64,000 nucleotides of DNA, from assembly GCA_050331815.1 (NCBI GenBank), contig JBHJGM010000008.1, forward strand, positions 1 to 64,000. Reading direction: 5' to 3'. Of this stretch, positions 52,108 to 60,976 are shown in pieces. The stretch's first letter is position 1, and the number at the start of each line of letters is the position of its first letter. Source of the DNA: JBHJGM01 sp050331815 (GTDB taxonomy: Bacteria; Verrucomicrobiota; Verrucomicrobiia; Opitutales; JBHJGM01). The notes beneath the pieces were generated by a model. It was not told the DNA's origin. It ran no database searches and worked only from the letters and a program-made list of their open reading frames with translations. A program made the position numbers and the translations under genes.

Positions 52108-53544
52108 CTAGGAAGCCTTCTGATCGCGTTCCTCGTGCGCGGCCTGCACCTCGTCGATCTCGCCCTTCATGTAAAAGTCCATCTCGTTGATGTGGTCGAG
52201 CTCGCCGTCGAGGATCATCTTGAAGCCCTTGATTGTGTCGGCCACCGAAACAATCTTGCCGGGCAGACCGGTGAAGACCTCGGCCACGTTGAACGGCTGC
52301 GAAAGGTAGCGCTGAATCTTGCGGGCGCGGTACACCGTCAGCTTATCCTCCGGGGAAAGCTCGTCCAGGCCCAGGATGGCGATGATGTCCTGCAGGTCGT
52401 TGTAGCGCTGCAACACCTCTTGCACACCTCGGGCCACGCCAAAGTGCTCCTCCCCGACGATGTCCGGCTCCAACGCCTTGGACGTGGACGCCAGCGGATC
52501 CACCGCCGGGTAGATGCCCAGCTCGGCAATGCGGCGCTCCAGCACGATGGTTGAGTCAAGGTGGGCGAAGGTGTTGGCCGGGGCGGGGTCGGTCAGGTCG
52601 TCTGCCGGCACGTACACCGCCTGAAAGGAAGTGATCGAGCCCTTCACCGTAGAGGTGATGCGCTCCTGCAGCTGGCCCATCTCTTCGGACAGTGTCGGCT
52701 GGTAGCCCACCGCCGAAGGCGAGCGACCCAACAGCGCGGACACCTCCGCACCTGCCTGCGAGAAGCGGAAAATGTTGTCGACGAAAAGCAGCACGTCCTG
52801 GTTTTTTTCGTCGCGAAAATGTTCCGCCATCGCCAGCGCCGAAAGTGCCACACGCATGCGCGCACCAGGCGGCTCGTTCATCTGCCCGTAGACCAACGCC
52901 ACCTTGGAGTTTTCGATGTTCTCCTGGTCGATGACGCCCGAGTCACTCATCTCGTGATACAGGTCGTTGCCCTCACGCGAGCGCTCGCCTACTCCCGCAA
53001 AGAGCGAGTAGCCGCCGTATGTCTTGGCGATGTTGTTGATGAGCTCCATAATGACGACCGTCTTGCCCACGCCGGCACCACCAAACGCACCCACCTTGCC
53101 CCCACGCAGAAACGGGCAGATCAAATCGATCACCTTGATCCCCGTGCCGAGAATTTCGGCCTCGGTGCTCTGGTCGGTCAGCGGCGGCGCTTGCCGGTGA
53201 ATCTCGTAGCGCTTTTCGGTCTCGCAGGGCCCGCGCTCGTCCACCGTGTCGCCGATCACGTTAAAAATACGGCCCAACACTTTTTCGCCCACGGGTACGG
53301 TGATGGTGGCACCGGTGTCCTTCACCTCCATGCCGCGGACCAATCCCTCGCTGGAAGACATCGCAATGGCACGCACAAGGCCCTCGCCCAGGTGCTGCTG
53401 CACCTCCAGCACCAGCCGCGAATCCACGCCGTCCACCTTGTAATTGATCTCGAGTGCGTTGTAGATGCCCGGAATTGACGCCTCTTCAAACTGGACGTCC
53501 ACCACTGGTCCGATGACCGAAACGATTTTACCGATGTTACTCAT
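52108..53544 (-). CDS. atpD: F1Fo ATP synthase subunit beta
   Basis: 478 residues. Walker A GGAGVGKT (about residues 155-162), catalytic glutamate in GERSREGNDLYHEM, Walker B LLFVDNIFRFSQAG and the DELSPED rotor-contact loop are all present. Catalytic subunit of the F1 head. It lies between atpG and atpC with 42 and 86 bases of spacer respectively; no sign of a second promoter. Confidence 0.97.
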   Translation of the reverse strand: MSNIGKIVSVIGPVVDVQFEEASIPGIYNALEINYKVDGVDSRLVLEVQQHLGEGLVRAIAMSSSEGLVRGMEVKDTGATITVPVGEKVLGRIFNVIGDTVDERGPCETEKRYEIHRQAPPLTDQSTEAEILGTGIKVIDLICPFLRGGKVGAFGGAGVGKTVVIMELINNIAKTYGGYSLFAGVGERSREGNDLYHEMSDSGVIDQENIENSKVALVYGQMNEPPGARMRVALSALAMAEHFRDEKNQDVLLFVDNIFRFSQAGAEVSALLGRSPSAVGYQPTLSEEMGQLQERITSTVKGSITSFQAVYVPADDLTDPAPANTFAHLDSTIVLERRIAELGIYPAVDPLASTSKALEPDIVGEEHFGVARGVQEVLQRYNDLQDIIAILGLDELSPEDKLTVYRARKIQRYLSQPFNVAEVFTGLPGKIVSVADTIKGFKMILDGELDHINEMDFYMKGEIDEVQAAHEERDQKAS

Positions 53545-53586
53545 GGGAAACTTGTCTTGGAAAATTGGATACTGCTGGGGAAATTT

Positions 53587-54474
53587 CTAGTTGAACTGAG
53601 CCGCGGCCGAGATTTCTAGAATCTCCTGCGTGATGGCCGCCTGACGCGCCTTGTTGTATTCAAGGGTCAGGTCGTCGATGAGGTTCTTGGCGTTGTCGGT
53701 CGCGCTTTTCATGGCGACCATCCGCGCGCTGTGCTCGGAAGCCTTGGCTTCCAGTACAAATTGATAAATCTCCTGCTTGATGAAGAGCGCCGGCAGATCC
53801 GCCAGCAGTGTCTGCGGGTCGGGCTCAAAGAGCATGTCACGCTCGTCCTCGATGCTGCTGGCCGAGGGGTCGTCCACCCCCAGGCGCTTTTTCAGTTCCT
53901 CGAGGTGCTCGTGCAGATCGTAGAGCGGCACCAGCGGTACGATGACCGGCTCCTGCCGCAGCGTGTTGATAAAGCGCGTGTAAACAACGTCGATGGTGTC
54001 GACCTCGCCCGCCTCGTAAGCCCGCAAAATGTACTCCACCGCCGGGCGCACCTGGGCAAAGCTCGGTTGGTCCCCGAGGGTAAACTCGGCCAGCAGATTG
54101 CGGCGGCTCCGCGTCAGGTACTGCGCCCCTTTGCGCCCCATCGCGACAAACGCGCTGCCCTCGTCAATTTCGTTGGCCACCAGGCGATTTAGGTTGGCGT
54201 TCAGTGCCCCGCATAGCCCGCGCTCGCTGCTGATTAAGAGCACGCCGCGCCGCTTGACCTCGCGCGGGTCCACCAGCGGATGACTGATTTCTTCCAGGTG
54301 CGAAACCAGCGAGCTGAGAATCTCCGCCAGCAGCAACGCGTAGTCGCGGCCTTTCTCGGCCGACTGCTGCGCGCGCTTCATCTTCGAAGCCGCCACCAGT
54401 TGCATCGCGCGTGTAATCTTGGCGGTGTTTTTTACCGCCCGGATGCGATGCTTGATCTCGCGAATGCCCTTCAT
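53587..54474 (-). CDS. atpG: F1Fo ATP synthase subunit gamma
   Basis: 295 residues. N-terminal helix GIREIKHRIRAVKNTAKITRAMQLVAASKMKRAQQ and C-terminal MVAMKSATDNAKNLIDDLTLEYNKARQAAITQEILEISAAAQ form the coiled-coil rotor shaft of gamma; the segment RGLCGALNANLNRLV is conserved. Normal length. It sits between atpA and atpD, as usual. Confidence 0.96.
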   Translation of the reverse strand: MKGIREIKHRIRAVKNTAKITRAMQLVAASKMKRAQQSAEKGRDYALLLAEILSSLVSHLEEISHPLVDPREVKRRGVLLISSERGLCGALNANLNRLVANEIDEGSAFVAMGRKGAQYLTRSRRNLLAEFTLGDQPSFAQVRPAVEYILRAYEAGEVDTIDVVYTRFINTLRQEPVIVPLVPLYDLHEHLEELKKRLGVDDPSASSIEDERDMLFEPDPQTLLADLPALFIKQEIYQFVLEAKASEHSARMVAMKSATDNAKNLIDDLTLEYNKARQAAITQEILEISAAAQFN

Positions 54475-54508
54475 CGACCTCGTGTCCTAAAAAACTGAAT
54501 ACGCCTGC

Positions 54509-56050
54509 CTATTCGCCCGTGCCGAAGACGTTCTTCCACTCGTCGCAGGCCTTCTTCAACTCGCTCTCAATCTCCTCGCTGAGCTTCTTTTCGTCGCGAA
54601 CCTTCACGAGCAGCTCGGCCTTCGAGGATTCCAGAAACTCCTGCAAGTTGGCCGAAGCGCGCGTGATAGTTTTCACAGCGACATCCTTAAAATAGCCATT
54701 TTGCATGGCCCACAGCAGGGCAATCTGCACTTCAGTCCGCTTGGGCGAGGTCGGCGGCTGCTTGAAGAGTTCAACCACGCGGTCGCCCTTGTCGAGTGTC
54801 GCCTTGGTTTGCGCGTCGAGGTCGGAGCCAAACTGCGCGAAGGCCGCCAGCTCGCGGTACTGAGCCAGTTCGCCCTTCACCTTGCCGGCAACCTGCTTGA
54901 ATGCCTTCACCTGCGCGGCGGAACCCACTCGCGACACCGACAAGCCCACCGAAATCGCCGGGCGAATCCCCTGATTGAACAGCGAGGTCTCCAGATAAAT
55001 TTGCCCGTCGGTGATGGAGATGACGTTTGTGGGAATGTACGCCGAGACGTCGCCCGCCTGCGTTTCGATGATCGGCAGCGCCGTCAGCGAGCCACCCCCC
55101 TTGTCCTTTTGCAGACGTGCGGAGCGCTCAAGCAGGCGACTGTGCAGGTAAAAGACATCGCCGGGAAACGCCTCGCGGCCCGACGGACGTTTCAACACCA
55201 GCGAAATTTGGCGGTAGGCCACCGCGTGCTTGGAGAGATCGTCGTAAACGATCAGCGCATCCATGCCGTTTTCCATGAACCATTCACCCATCGCGCAACC
55301 GGCGTAAGGCGCGATGTACAGGTTGGCCGGGTTGTCGGCGGCGGGCGCGGAAACCACGATGGTGTAATCAAGCGCCCCGGCCGCTTCGAGAATTTTGACC
55401 GTGCGCGCGACGTTGGCGTTCTTTTGCCCCACAGCGACGTAAATCGAGTACACCGGACGAAAATCAGGGTCGCCGCTCTTTTCGCCTTCGCGGTTGATGT
55501 TGGCCTGGTTGATGATCGTGTCGATGGCGATGGTCGTCTTGCCGGTGGCCCGGTCGCCGATGATCAATTCGCGCTGACCGCGGCCGACCGGAATCATCGC
55601 GTCGATCGGCATGATGCCCGTCTGCAAAGGCTGGTCGACGGACTTGCGCGGGATGATGCCCGGCGCGATTTTTTCCACCGGGTAACGCATGTCGGACTGA
55701 ATGGGCCCCTTGCCGTCGGCAGGCTCGCCAATGGCCGTAACTACGCGCCCGAGCAGCCCCTTGCCCACTGGCACCGACAGCAGCCGCCCAGTCGTCTTGC
55801 CTTCGTCTCCCTCCTTCAGCTCGGAAAAGTCGCCCAGCAACACCACCCCCACCGAGTCCTCTTCGAGGTTGAGCGCGATGCCGTAGGTACCGCCGGCAAA
55901 CTCGATCATCTCGTTGTACATGGCCTCTGAGAGGCCGTCGAGTTTGGCGACGCCGTCGTAAATGCTGCTGATGGAGCCGACGTTGGCTTTGCGCGTGCCG
56001 GTTTCCAGGCGGGCGATCTCTTGTTGAATTTGCTCGAGGACGGTGCTCAT
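54509..56050 (-). CDS. atpA: F1Fo ATP synthase subunit alpha
   Basis: 513 residues. Walker A GDRATGKTT at 165-172, IDTIINQ, the DALIVYDDLSKHAVAYRQISLVLKRPSGREAFPGD region and the arginine-finger segment SVGLSVSRVGSAAQ are conserved. Non-catalytic nucleotide-binding subunit of the F1 head. Separated by 51 bases from atpH upstream and 34 from atpG downstream. Confidence 0.97.
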   Translation of the reverse strand: MSTVLEQIQQEIARLETGTRKANVGSISSIYDGVAKLDGLSEAMYNEMIEFAGGTYGIALNLEEDSVGVVLLGDFSELKEGDEGKTTGRLLSVPVGKGLLGRVVTAIGEPADGKGPIQSDMRYPVEKIAPGIIPRKSVDQPLQTGIMPIDAMIPVGRGQRELIIGDRATGKTTIAIDTIINQANINREGEKSGDPDFRPVYSIYVAVGQKNANVARTVKILEAAGALDYTIVVSAPAADNPANLYIAPYAGCAMGEWFMENGMDALIVYDDLSKHAVAYRQISLVLKRPSGREAFPGDVFYLHSRLLERSARLQKDKGGGSLTALPIIETQAGDVSAYIPTNVISITDGQIYLETSLFNQGIRPAISVGLSVSRVGSAAQVKAFKQVAGKVKGELAQYRELAAFAQFGSDLDAQTKATLDKGDRVVELFKQPPTSPKRTEVQIALLWAMQNGYFKDVAVKTITRASANLQEFLESSKAELLVKVRDEKKLSEEIESELKKACDEWKNVFGTGE

Positions 56051-56101
56051 GGGCAGGTCAAGCTGGGTGTTTTTGGGTAAAGACGTTTTCTTGGGGAAAA
56101 A

Positions 56102-56494
56102 TCAGGCGGCAGTACGCAGACGCTCGAGGCTGGCGGCCACGGAGCGCTCCCACACATCGTCGCCGATGCGCACGCGCACCCCGGCGATCAGCGCGGTGTT
56201 TTCGCGCACCTCCAGATCGACGGACCGCGCGTAGTGGCTCTCGAGAAACGCGCGCAAGTCATCCTGCATGGCGGTGGCCAGGGTGCCGGCGGTTTCGATG
56301 CGGGCGGTGTACAGGCCACGTTCGCGTTCAGCCAGGCGCAGGTACTGCTTGAGTAGAGCCCGCAATCCACTGGGCGGATTGCCACGCAGCGCCTGCAGCA
56401 CGAGGCCGATCCGTTCTTCGGACAGGCGGCCATCCTCGCCCTTGCTCAGGGCTACGAGTTTCTTGGCGATCTGCAGGCGTTCCTTGTTCGTCAT
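56102..56494 (-). CDS. atpH: F1Fo ATP synthase subunit delta (short form)
   Basis: 130 residues against about 180 in most bacteria. The C-terminal part (VDLEVRENTALIAGVRVRIGDDVWERSVAASLERL) matches the delta/OSCP ending, but the N-terminal helical bundle that contacts alpha is shortened by roughly 50 residues. The start MTNKERLQIAKKLVALSKGEDGRL has no longer in-frame candidate upstream before atpF. Stator link between F1 and subunit b. Eight bases from atpF. Confidence 0.85.
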   Translation of the reverse strand: MTNKERLQIAKKLVALSKGEDGRLSEERIGLVLQALRGNPPSGLRALLKQYLRLAERERGLYTARIETAGTLATAMQDDLRAFLESHYARSVDLEVRENTALIAGVRVRIGDDVWERSVAASLERLRTAA

Positions 56495-56502
56495 GACAAA
56501 AA

Positions 56503-57039
56503 TCAGTTGCGCGAAGCCACTTCCTTGGCCGCGGCAGCGTTGAAGCGCTCGCGCTGCTCGGGCGAAAGCTCCTGGGTCAGGACTTTTTCAGAGGTTTCCA
56601 CCACCAGTCGTGCAATCTCTTGGCGCACCTCGGCCAAGATTTGTTCACGCTCGCGTGCGGTAGCCTCACGTGCCTTGGCCAGGATGGTCTCGGCCTGGTT
56701 CACCGCTTCCTGGCGCTGCGTTTCCTGAAGTTGCTTGGCGCTGGACTTGGCGTCCTCCAGGATGCGCTGGGCCTCCTGACTGGCCTCACGAAGCGTTTCC
56801 GCGTGCTGCTTTTCGGCGTCGGCGAGCTTCGATTTCATCTCCTCGGCGTACTGTAGGCCGTCGGCGATCTTTTTCTGGCGCTCGTTGATGGTCGAGAGCA
56901 CCGGGCGTATCGCCAAAAAGTACAGCAGGGCCGCAACGATGCCGAAGTTGATGGCCTGCGCGATGATGACCTCGAGCTTGATACCAAACTCGCCATCACC
57001 GCCACTGGCGGCGGCCAGGAGCATGAATTCGGGCAGCAT
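56503..57039 (-). CDS. atpF: F1Fo ATP synthase subunit b
   Basis: 178 residues: one N-terminal membrane helix (IIAQAINFGIVAALLYFLAIRPVL, about residues 25-48) followed by a long charged helical stalk (ERQKKIADGLQYAEEMKSKLADAEKQ). A short hydrophobic start (MLPEFMLLAAASGGDG) precedes it. Peripheral stator subunit holding delta and alpha against the c-ring. Single atpF, so the stator is likely a homodimer. Confidence 0.95.
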   Translation of the reverse strand: MLPEFMLLAAASGGDGEFGIKLEVIIAQAINFGIVAALLYFLAIRPVLSTINERQKKIADGLQYAEEMKSKLADAEKQHAETLREASQEAQRILEDAKSSAKQLQETQRQEAVNQAETILAKAREATAREREQILAEVRQEIARLVVETSEKVLTQELSPEQRERFNAAAAKEVASRN

Positions 57040-57061
57040 GAATGAAATACTTAAATGAGTG

Positions 57062-57107
57062 GGGAAAGCGGGCAGGCCGACGCCTGTGCGAGGCGTCGAC
57101 CTTTCCC
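57062..57107 (-). other. Intercistronic hairpin between atpE and atpF
   Basis: An 8-bp perfect stem (57078-57085 with 57091-57098, loop GTGCG) lies inside a further 7-bp pairing (57062-57068 with 57101-57107). No T-run follows on the minus strand, so it is not a terminator; it may protect or process atpE mRNA, which must be made in excess. Confidence 0.5.
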
Positions 57108-57116
57108 AAAAAATGA

Positions 57117-57371
57117 TTAGCCAAGAATCAGTGACAGAATCGCCACACCTTCGGCAAGCGCCATCGCCAGAATCGACTGAATGAGCACCTTGCCCGAGGA
57201 GTCAGGATTGCGGCCCACCGATTCGCAGGCCTTGTAGCCGATCAGGCCCACGCCCAGGGCGCCACCCAGGGTGCCAAAGGCCGCGGTCACGCTACCGGTG
57301 ATTTGAAAGGTAGTTTGCTGGACAGCCTCTACGGTGGCCGCCGGGTCTGCTTGTGCGAGGAGTTCGAACAT
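57117..57371 (-). CDS. atpE: F1Fo ATP synthase subunit c
   Basis: 84 residues forming a helical hairpin: helix 1 about 24-50, the polar loop GRNP (53-56) and helix 2 about 62-83. The ion-binding carboxylate is Glu74 (AMALAEGVAIL). The residues around it (A-E-G-V, without the Ser/Thr after Glu and without the helix-1 Gln typical of Na+ enzymes) point to proton coupling. Ring-forming rotor subunit; strong hairpin just downstream. Confidence 0.95.
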   Translation of the reverse strand: MFELLAQADPAATVEAVQQTTFQITGSVTAAFGTLGGALGVGLIGYKACESVGRNPDSSGKVLIQSILAMALAEGVAILSLILG

Positions 57372-57479
57372 CTCTTTTTCCTATTTGGTTTTTTTGAACG
57401 GTGGTTGAATACGGTGCATCCACGCATCGGTGGACCCGAAGGCCCTGGCATGGTCCTGCAACCAGAAACTCGCTATGGG

Positions 57480-58346
57480 TTAATGGTGTTCGCCCTCCTC
57501 GTGGTTGCACACCAGCCCGATGTACACGGCGACGAGCAACGTAAAGACCAGCGCCTGAATCAGGCCCACCAGCGTCTCCAGCAGGTAAAACGGCATGGCC
57601 ACCGGAATGAAGAAAACGTCCACGGTGCGGCTGACCATGGTGTCCAGCAATCGCTCACCGCCAAAAATGTTGCCGTACAGGCGCATCGACAGCGTCACCG
57701 GGCGGATGGCGATCGAGACCAGTTCGATAATCCCAACCAGGAAGAAAACGCCTCCCAGAAAGGCAAAGAGCGGCTTGGGCGTCTCGCGCTTGTCGGCCTT
57801 ATTGCCAAACACCTCATGAATGAGCACGCCCAGCCCCGCGTAACGGATGACAAAATAAAGCCACGCCAGCATCGCCACGCATGCCAGCGCGATGGTGGTG
57901 TTCAGATCCGAATTGGCCGGGCGGAAAAAATATTCGAGCGTGCTCCCATCGTAGAAGCCAAAGGCACCCACCCCAGGCATCAGCCCGCTCCAGTTGTTCA
58001 ACAGAATAAAGACAAAGAGCGTGACCAGCAGCGGAAACACCTTGGGGAAAACCTTGTGGCCGATGATCGGCTCCATGATGTCCTGCACCCAGAGCGCCAC
58101 CGACTCGACCACCGCCTGGCCCTTGCTCGGGATGAGCTTGGGCGAAGCCACCATCACCCGCACAACAACGATGATGATCAGGCCGATCGCCCAGGTTGTC
58201 ACCATTGAGTTCGTAACCGTGACCGGCCCCAGCTTGAAAAGCTCGTAGGCCTTGGGGCTGACCCCACCCTCAGCCGCCAGCGCGAGCGTCGGCAGGGCAA
58301 ACGCGCCGAAAAGCGCCAAAATGACTAGTTTAAAGAGGGAGCCCAT
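57480..58346 (-). CDS. atpB: F1Fo ATP synthase subunit a
   Basis: 288 residues from the ATG at 58346 (start MGSLFKLVILALFGAF); a longer frame to 58448 adds unconserved residues. The helix containing the essential arginine (RPVTLSMRLYGNIFGGE) and GLIQALVFTLLVAVYIGL near the end are diagnostic. The first hydrophobic stretch with ALAAEGG resembles a cleavable leader, as in several related bacteria. Forms the ion half-channels next to the c-ring. First gene of the atp operon; no atpI is visible upstream on this strand. Confidence 0.94.
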   Translation of the reverse strand: MGSLFKLVILALFGAFALPTLALAAEGGVSPKAYELFKLGPVTVTNSMVTTWAIGLIIIVVVRVMVASPKLIPSKGQAVVESVALWVQDIMEPIIGHKVFPKVFPLLVTLFVFILLNNWSGLMPGVGAFGFYDGSTLEYFFRPANSDLNTTIALACVAMLAWLYFVIRYAGLGVLIHEVFGNKADKRETPKPLFAFLGGVFFLVGIIELVSIAIRPVTLSMRLYGNIFGGERLLDTMVSRTVDVFFIPVAMPFYLLETLVGLIQALVFTLLVAVYIGLVCNHEEGEHH

Positions 58347-58451
58347 GCAGTTAACCGTGGGGATGGTTCGCGAACAATGAAACGCACGGCCATAAGCCGG
58401 CCTTTCAGGTAGGTCAATGCTGCTTTTGAAAACCACGCCTGTCATCAAGTT

Positions 58452-58787
58452 TTGTTACTGTGGTGCATGAGTCCAACTTATCCGAAAATGCTTTTGCGCT
58501 CGCGAACGCCCACGCCCTTGGATTGTACTGTTGACATGTCCCAGCCGCCGGATCTGACGGAGAGCCTCTCGCACCTGCTGCGCCGCAAAAAGCAGCCCGC
58601 AACCCACGGGCTCGATTATCGGCCCCCGGCGCCCAAAAAGCTGCGCCGCCCCCAGCCGGAAACACCGGCACCGGTCACCAAACCGCGCGAAGCTACCCGC
58701 TCCGTCGATTCCTTTACGGTCTTCGCCCTCGTGCTGCTGCTCAGTGCGCTATTGATTCAAGTAGCCGTCCTTGCCGCCTTGGCCTGA
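58452..58787 (+). CDS. Small protein with C-terminal membrane helix
   Basis: 111 residues, with later possible starts at 58467 or 58536 (MSQPPDLTESLSHLLRRKKQ). The middle is proline- and arginine-rich (PPAPKKLRRPQPETPAPV), and the end is one hydrophobic helix (FTVFALVLLLSALLIQVAVLAALA) followed directly by the stop: a tail-anchored layout. It is divergent from atpB, in the place where atpI/atpZ genes often sit but on the other strand. Not recognised; composition and the clean C-terminal helix support a real gene. Confidence 0.5.
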   Translation: MLLWCMSPTYPKMLLRSRTPTPLDCTVDMSQPPDLTESLSHLLRRKKQPATHGLDYRPPAPKKLRRPQPETPAPVTKPREATRSVDSFTVFALVLLLSALLIQVAVLAALA

Positions 58788-58878
58788 TCCGAACCGTTGC
58801 CCTCGACACAGCGCGCCGCGATAAGTCCCGAATTGCCGCAGAGCCTGCGCCTAACCAGATAATCGCGGCCAGACCGGC

Positions 58879-59538
58879 TCAGAGCCGCACCGCAATCGCG
58901 CGCTGCCCTTCGCCGCACAACTCCTCGAAATAAGAGACCGTCCGCAGCGGCCACTCGGCCTCGACCCGCGCCTGCGGTAGCAACACCCACGCAGCGTGCG
59001 TCTCAAGTTGTTCCATCGCCCACTCCCAGTTTTCGGAATGGTCCGTCTGAAAGTAAAACGGTGCCCCGACCGGCATGCGTGCCGCGATTGCATCGAGAAA
59101 CACCGCCTGCAACATGCGCCGACGCGCGTGCCGCTTCTTCGGCCACGGGTCTGGAAACAGCATGAAAATCGCCTCAAAAGTCACCTGTCTGGGTAAAAGC
59201 TCGAAGAACTCGAATAACTCCGCCTTCAGAAAACTTACATTGTGCAACCCGCGCTTTTGGACCTTGGCCTGGGCGCGCTCGATACGTTTTGTCACCAAGT
59301 CGATACCCAAACAAAAAGTCTTTGGATTGGCCTCCGCATAATCCACTAAATAGTGACCATGCCCGCAGCCGACTTCCAGACTCCAGGACTTTCCCTTGGA
59401 CTCTTGCAGGACCTGATTCAGCTGAACCCTGAGCTGGACTTGCCGAAGCGCGATCGCCTCGCGCAGTTCCGGCGGCAGACGCCTCGTCTTCGCATCGTTT
59501 TGATTCGATTCAGTGACAACAGTGCTTTCGTCACTCAT
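58879..59538 (-). CDS. trmB: tRNA (guanine-N(7)-)-methyltransferase
   Basis: 219 residues. SAM motif SLEVGCGHGHYLVDYA, the segment GIDLVTKRIERAQAKVQKRGLHNVSFLKAE and the TrmB signature FPDPWPKKRHARRRM, then FQTDHSENWEWA, are diagnostic. Methylates G46 of tRNA to m7G. It begins seven bases after the histidine kinase stop and so is likely the last gene of the PhoB/PhoR transcript. Confidence 0.94.
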   Translation of the reverse strand: MSDESTVVTESNQNDAKTRRLPPELREAIALRQVQLRVQLNQVLQESKGKSWSLEVGCGHGHYLVDYAEANPKTFCLGIDLVTKRIERAQAKVQKRGLHNVSFLKAELFEFFELLPRQVTFEAIFMLFPDPWPKKRHARRRMLQAVFLDAIAARMPVGAPFYFQTDHSENWEWAMEQLETHAAWVLLPQARVEAEWPLRTVSYFEELCGEGQRAIAVRL

Positions 59539-59545
59539 AGTTGAA

Positions 59546-60931
59546 TTACTGTGGGGCGCTCACCGTTGGCGCTTTAGAATCCTTCGAGTCCGACTCCGGT
59601 GCCAGTGCTTCAACAGGAATGGCTGCCGCCGTCGACAGGTCCTCGCCACTTTCTTCGGTTTCAATCGACTCTAGCGGCAAAGTAAACTGAATCGCCAGCC
59701 CCCCGGCATCCGACTCCTTGGCGACCACATCGCCCCCATGCAGTTGGACGATGTGTTTGACGATGCTCAGGCCCAGGCCGGTCCCGCCGCTTTCACGCGA
59801 GCGCCCCTTGTCGACCCGGTAGAACCGCTCGAAAATGTGGCGGCGATCTTCCTCGGGAATCCCGCAGCCGTCGTCTTCGACAATCACCCGCACGAAATCG
59901 TCCTCGCGCCGGGTGCGTATGTTGATGCAGGTGAAGCCCTTAGCGTAGCGGATCACATTATCGAGCAGGTTTTGAAAAACCTGGCTGATTTTGATGACGT
60001 CCACCGGCACCCGGTCGGCCCCGCTGCGTAAATCGTACTGCAAGCGCTGGCCCTTCGGCGCCAGGCGCAGCTGGAAATTCTCGGCGATGTCGCGAATAAT
60101 TTTCTCCAGCGAGGCCGGCTCGCGCACCAGCGTTTCCTTAGTGCTTTCCAGGCGGCTCAGCGTCAGCAGGTCCTCGAGCAGTGCGTGCAACCGATCAACG
60201 TTCTTCTGAATTTTTTGCAGAAAACGTTCGCGCTCCTCCAACGGCAGCTCGGCGTGATCGTCGAGCAACGTGTCCGTAAAGCCCTTGATGACAGTCACCG
60301 GCGTGCGCAACTCATGCGAAACGTTGGCCACGAATTCCTTGCGCACATTTTCGAGGCGCTTGAGCCGCGTGATGTCGTGCAGCACAAATAAAAAGAGTGC
60401 CTCCTTCTGCTCACCTACCGCCGGTACCGGCGCACCGGAAACCTCCAGCGTCAGCGTCTCCTTGCCGTGCAAAATTTCGATCTCACGACGCTCGACAGTG
60501 TGCCCCTGCTTGATGCGGCTCAGAAAGTCCAAAAAGCCCGAGCTGTGCAGAAACGACTCGAGCCGCCGCCCATCCAAAGGTGCCTTGAGCCCCAGCAGAT
60601 CGCGCGCAGCGGGGTTGGCCACCAGCAACTGATTGCGCTCGTTGAGGATGAGCACCACTTCGGTGATGTTGCCCAAAGTGGTCTCAATCTGCCGCAGGTA
60701 CCCCTGCTCCTGCGCCGATACCTTGATGTGCTCCTTGAGCAAATCGTTAAAGACCACGTGCAGCCGACGCAGCCCCACCGCCTCTGGAAACGGCGAACTG
60801 CCAGTGATCAGGTACGGCTTTTTCGACTCGGCCGCCCGCACCAGATCACGAACGACCCGCTTCACGCGCAGCAGCCGGATCAACACCAGGCAGAGAATCA
60901 GCGCCAATATCAGCGATACGAAAATCCACAT
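59546..60931 (-). CDS. phoR: PhoR-like sensor histidine kinase
   Basis: 461 residues: a single N-terminal membrane helix (MWIFVSLILALILCLVLIRLL), a linker with a PAS domain (about 95-205, ITEVVLILNERNQLLVANPAARDLLGL), a HisKA domain with the phospho-histidine in VSHELRTPVTVIKGF (about 220), and HATPase (FQNLLDNVIRYAKG N-box; DDGCGIPEEDRRHIFERFYRVDKGRSRESGGTGLGLSIV). This is the PhoR layout: no large periplasmic sensor. It lies 45 bases after the response regulator. Phosphate limitation is the likely signal but is not proven by sequence. Confidence 0.85.
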   Translation of the reverse strand: MWIFVSLILALILCLVLIRLLRVKRVVRDLVRAAESKKPYLITGSSPFPEAVGLRRLHVVFNDLLKEHIKVSAQEQGYLRQIETTLGNITEVVLILNERNQLLVANPAARDLLGLKAPLDGRRLESFLHSSGFLDFLSRIKQGHTVERREIEILHGKETLTLEVSGAPVPAVGEQKEALFLFVLHDITRLKRLENVRKEFVANVSHELRTPVTVIKGFTDTLLDDHAELPLEERERFLQKIQKNVDRLHALLEDLLTLSRLESTKETLVREPASLEKIIRDIAENFQLRLAPKGQRLQYDLRSGADRVPVDVIKISQVFQNLLDNVIRYAKGFTCINIRTRREDDFVRVIVEDDGCGIPEEDRRHIFERFYRVDKGRSRESGGTGLGLSIVKHIVQLHGGDVVAKESDAGGLAIQFTLPLESIETEESGEDLSTAAAIPVEALAPESDSKDSKAPTVSAPQ

Positions 60932-60976
60932 GGCTCTTCTGCCTTCATCCGCTGACGGGAGCAGCCCCGCCCTGCC

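Noticed and set aside
54701..55930. 409-codon plus-strand frame opposite atpA
   Set aside because: Mirror of the conserved atpA coding pattern; His/Arg/Gly-rich composition and no recognisable domain.
57117..57371. Sodium-type c-ring
   Set aside because: No Gln in helix 1 and no Ser/Thr after the ion-binding glutamate, so proton coupling is more likely.
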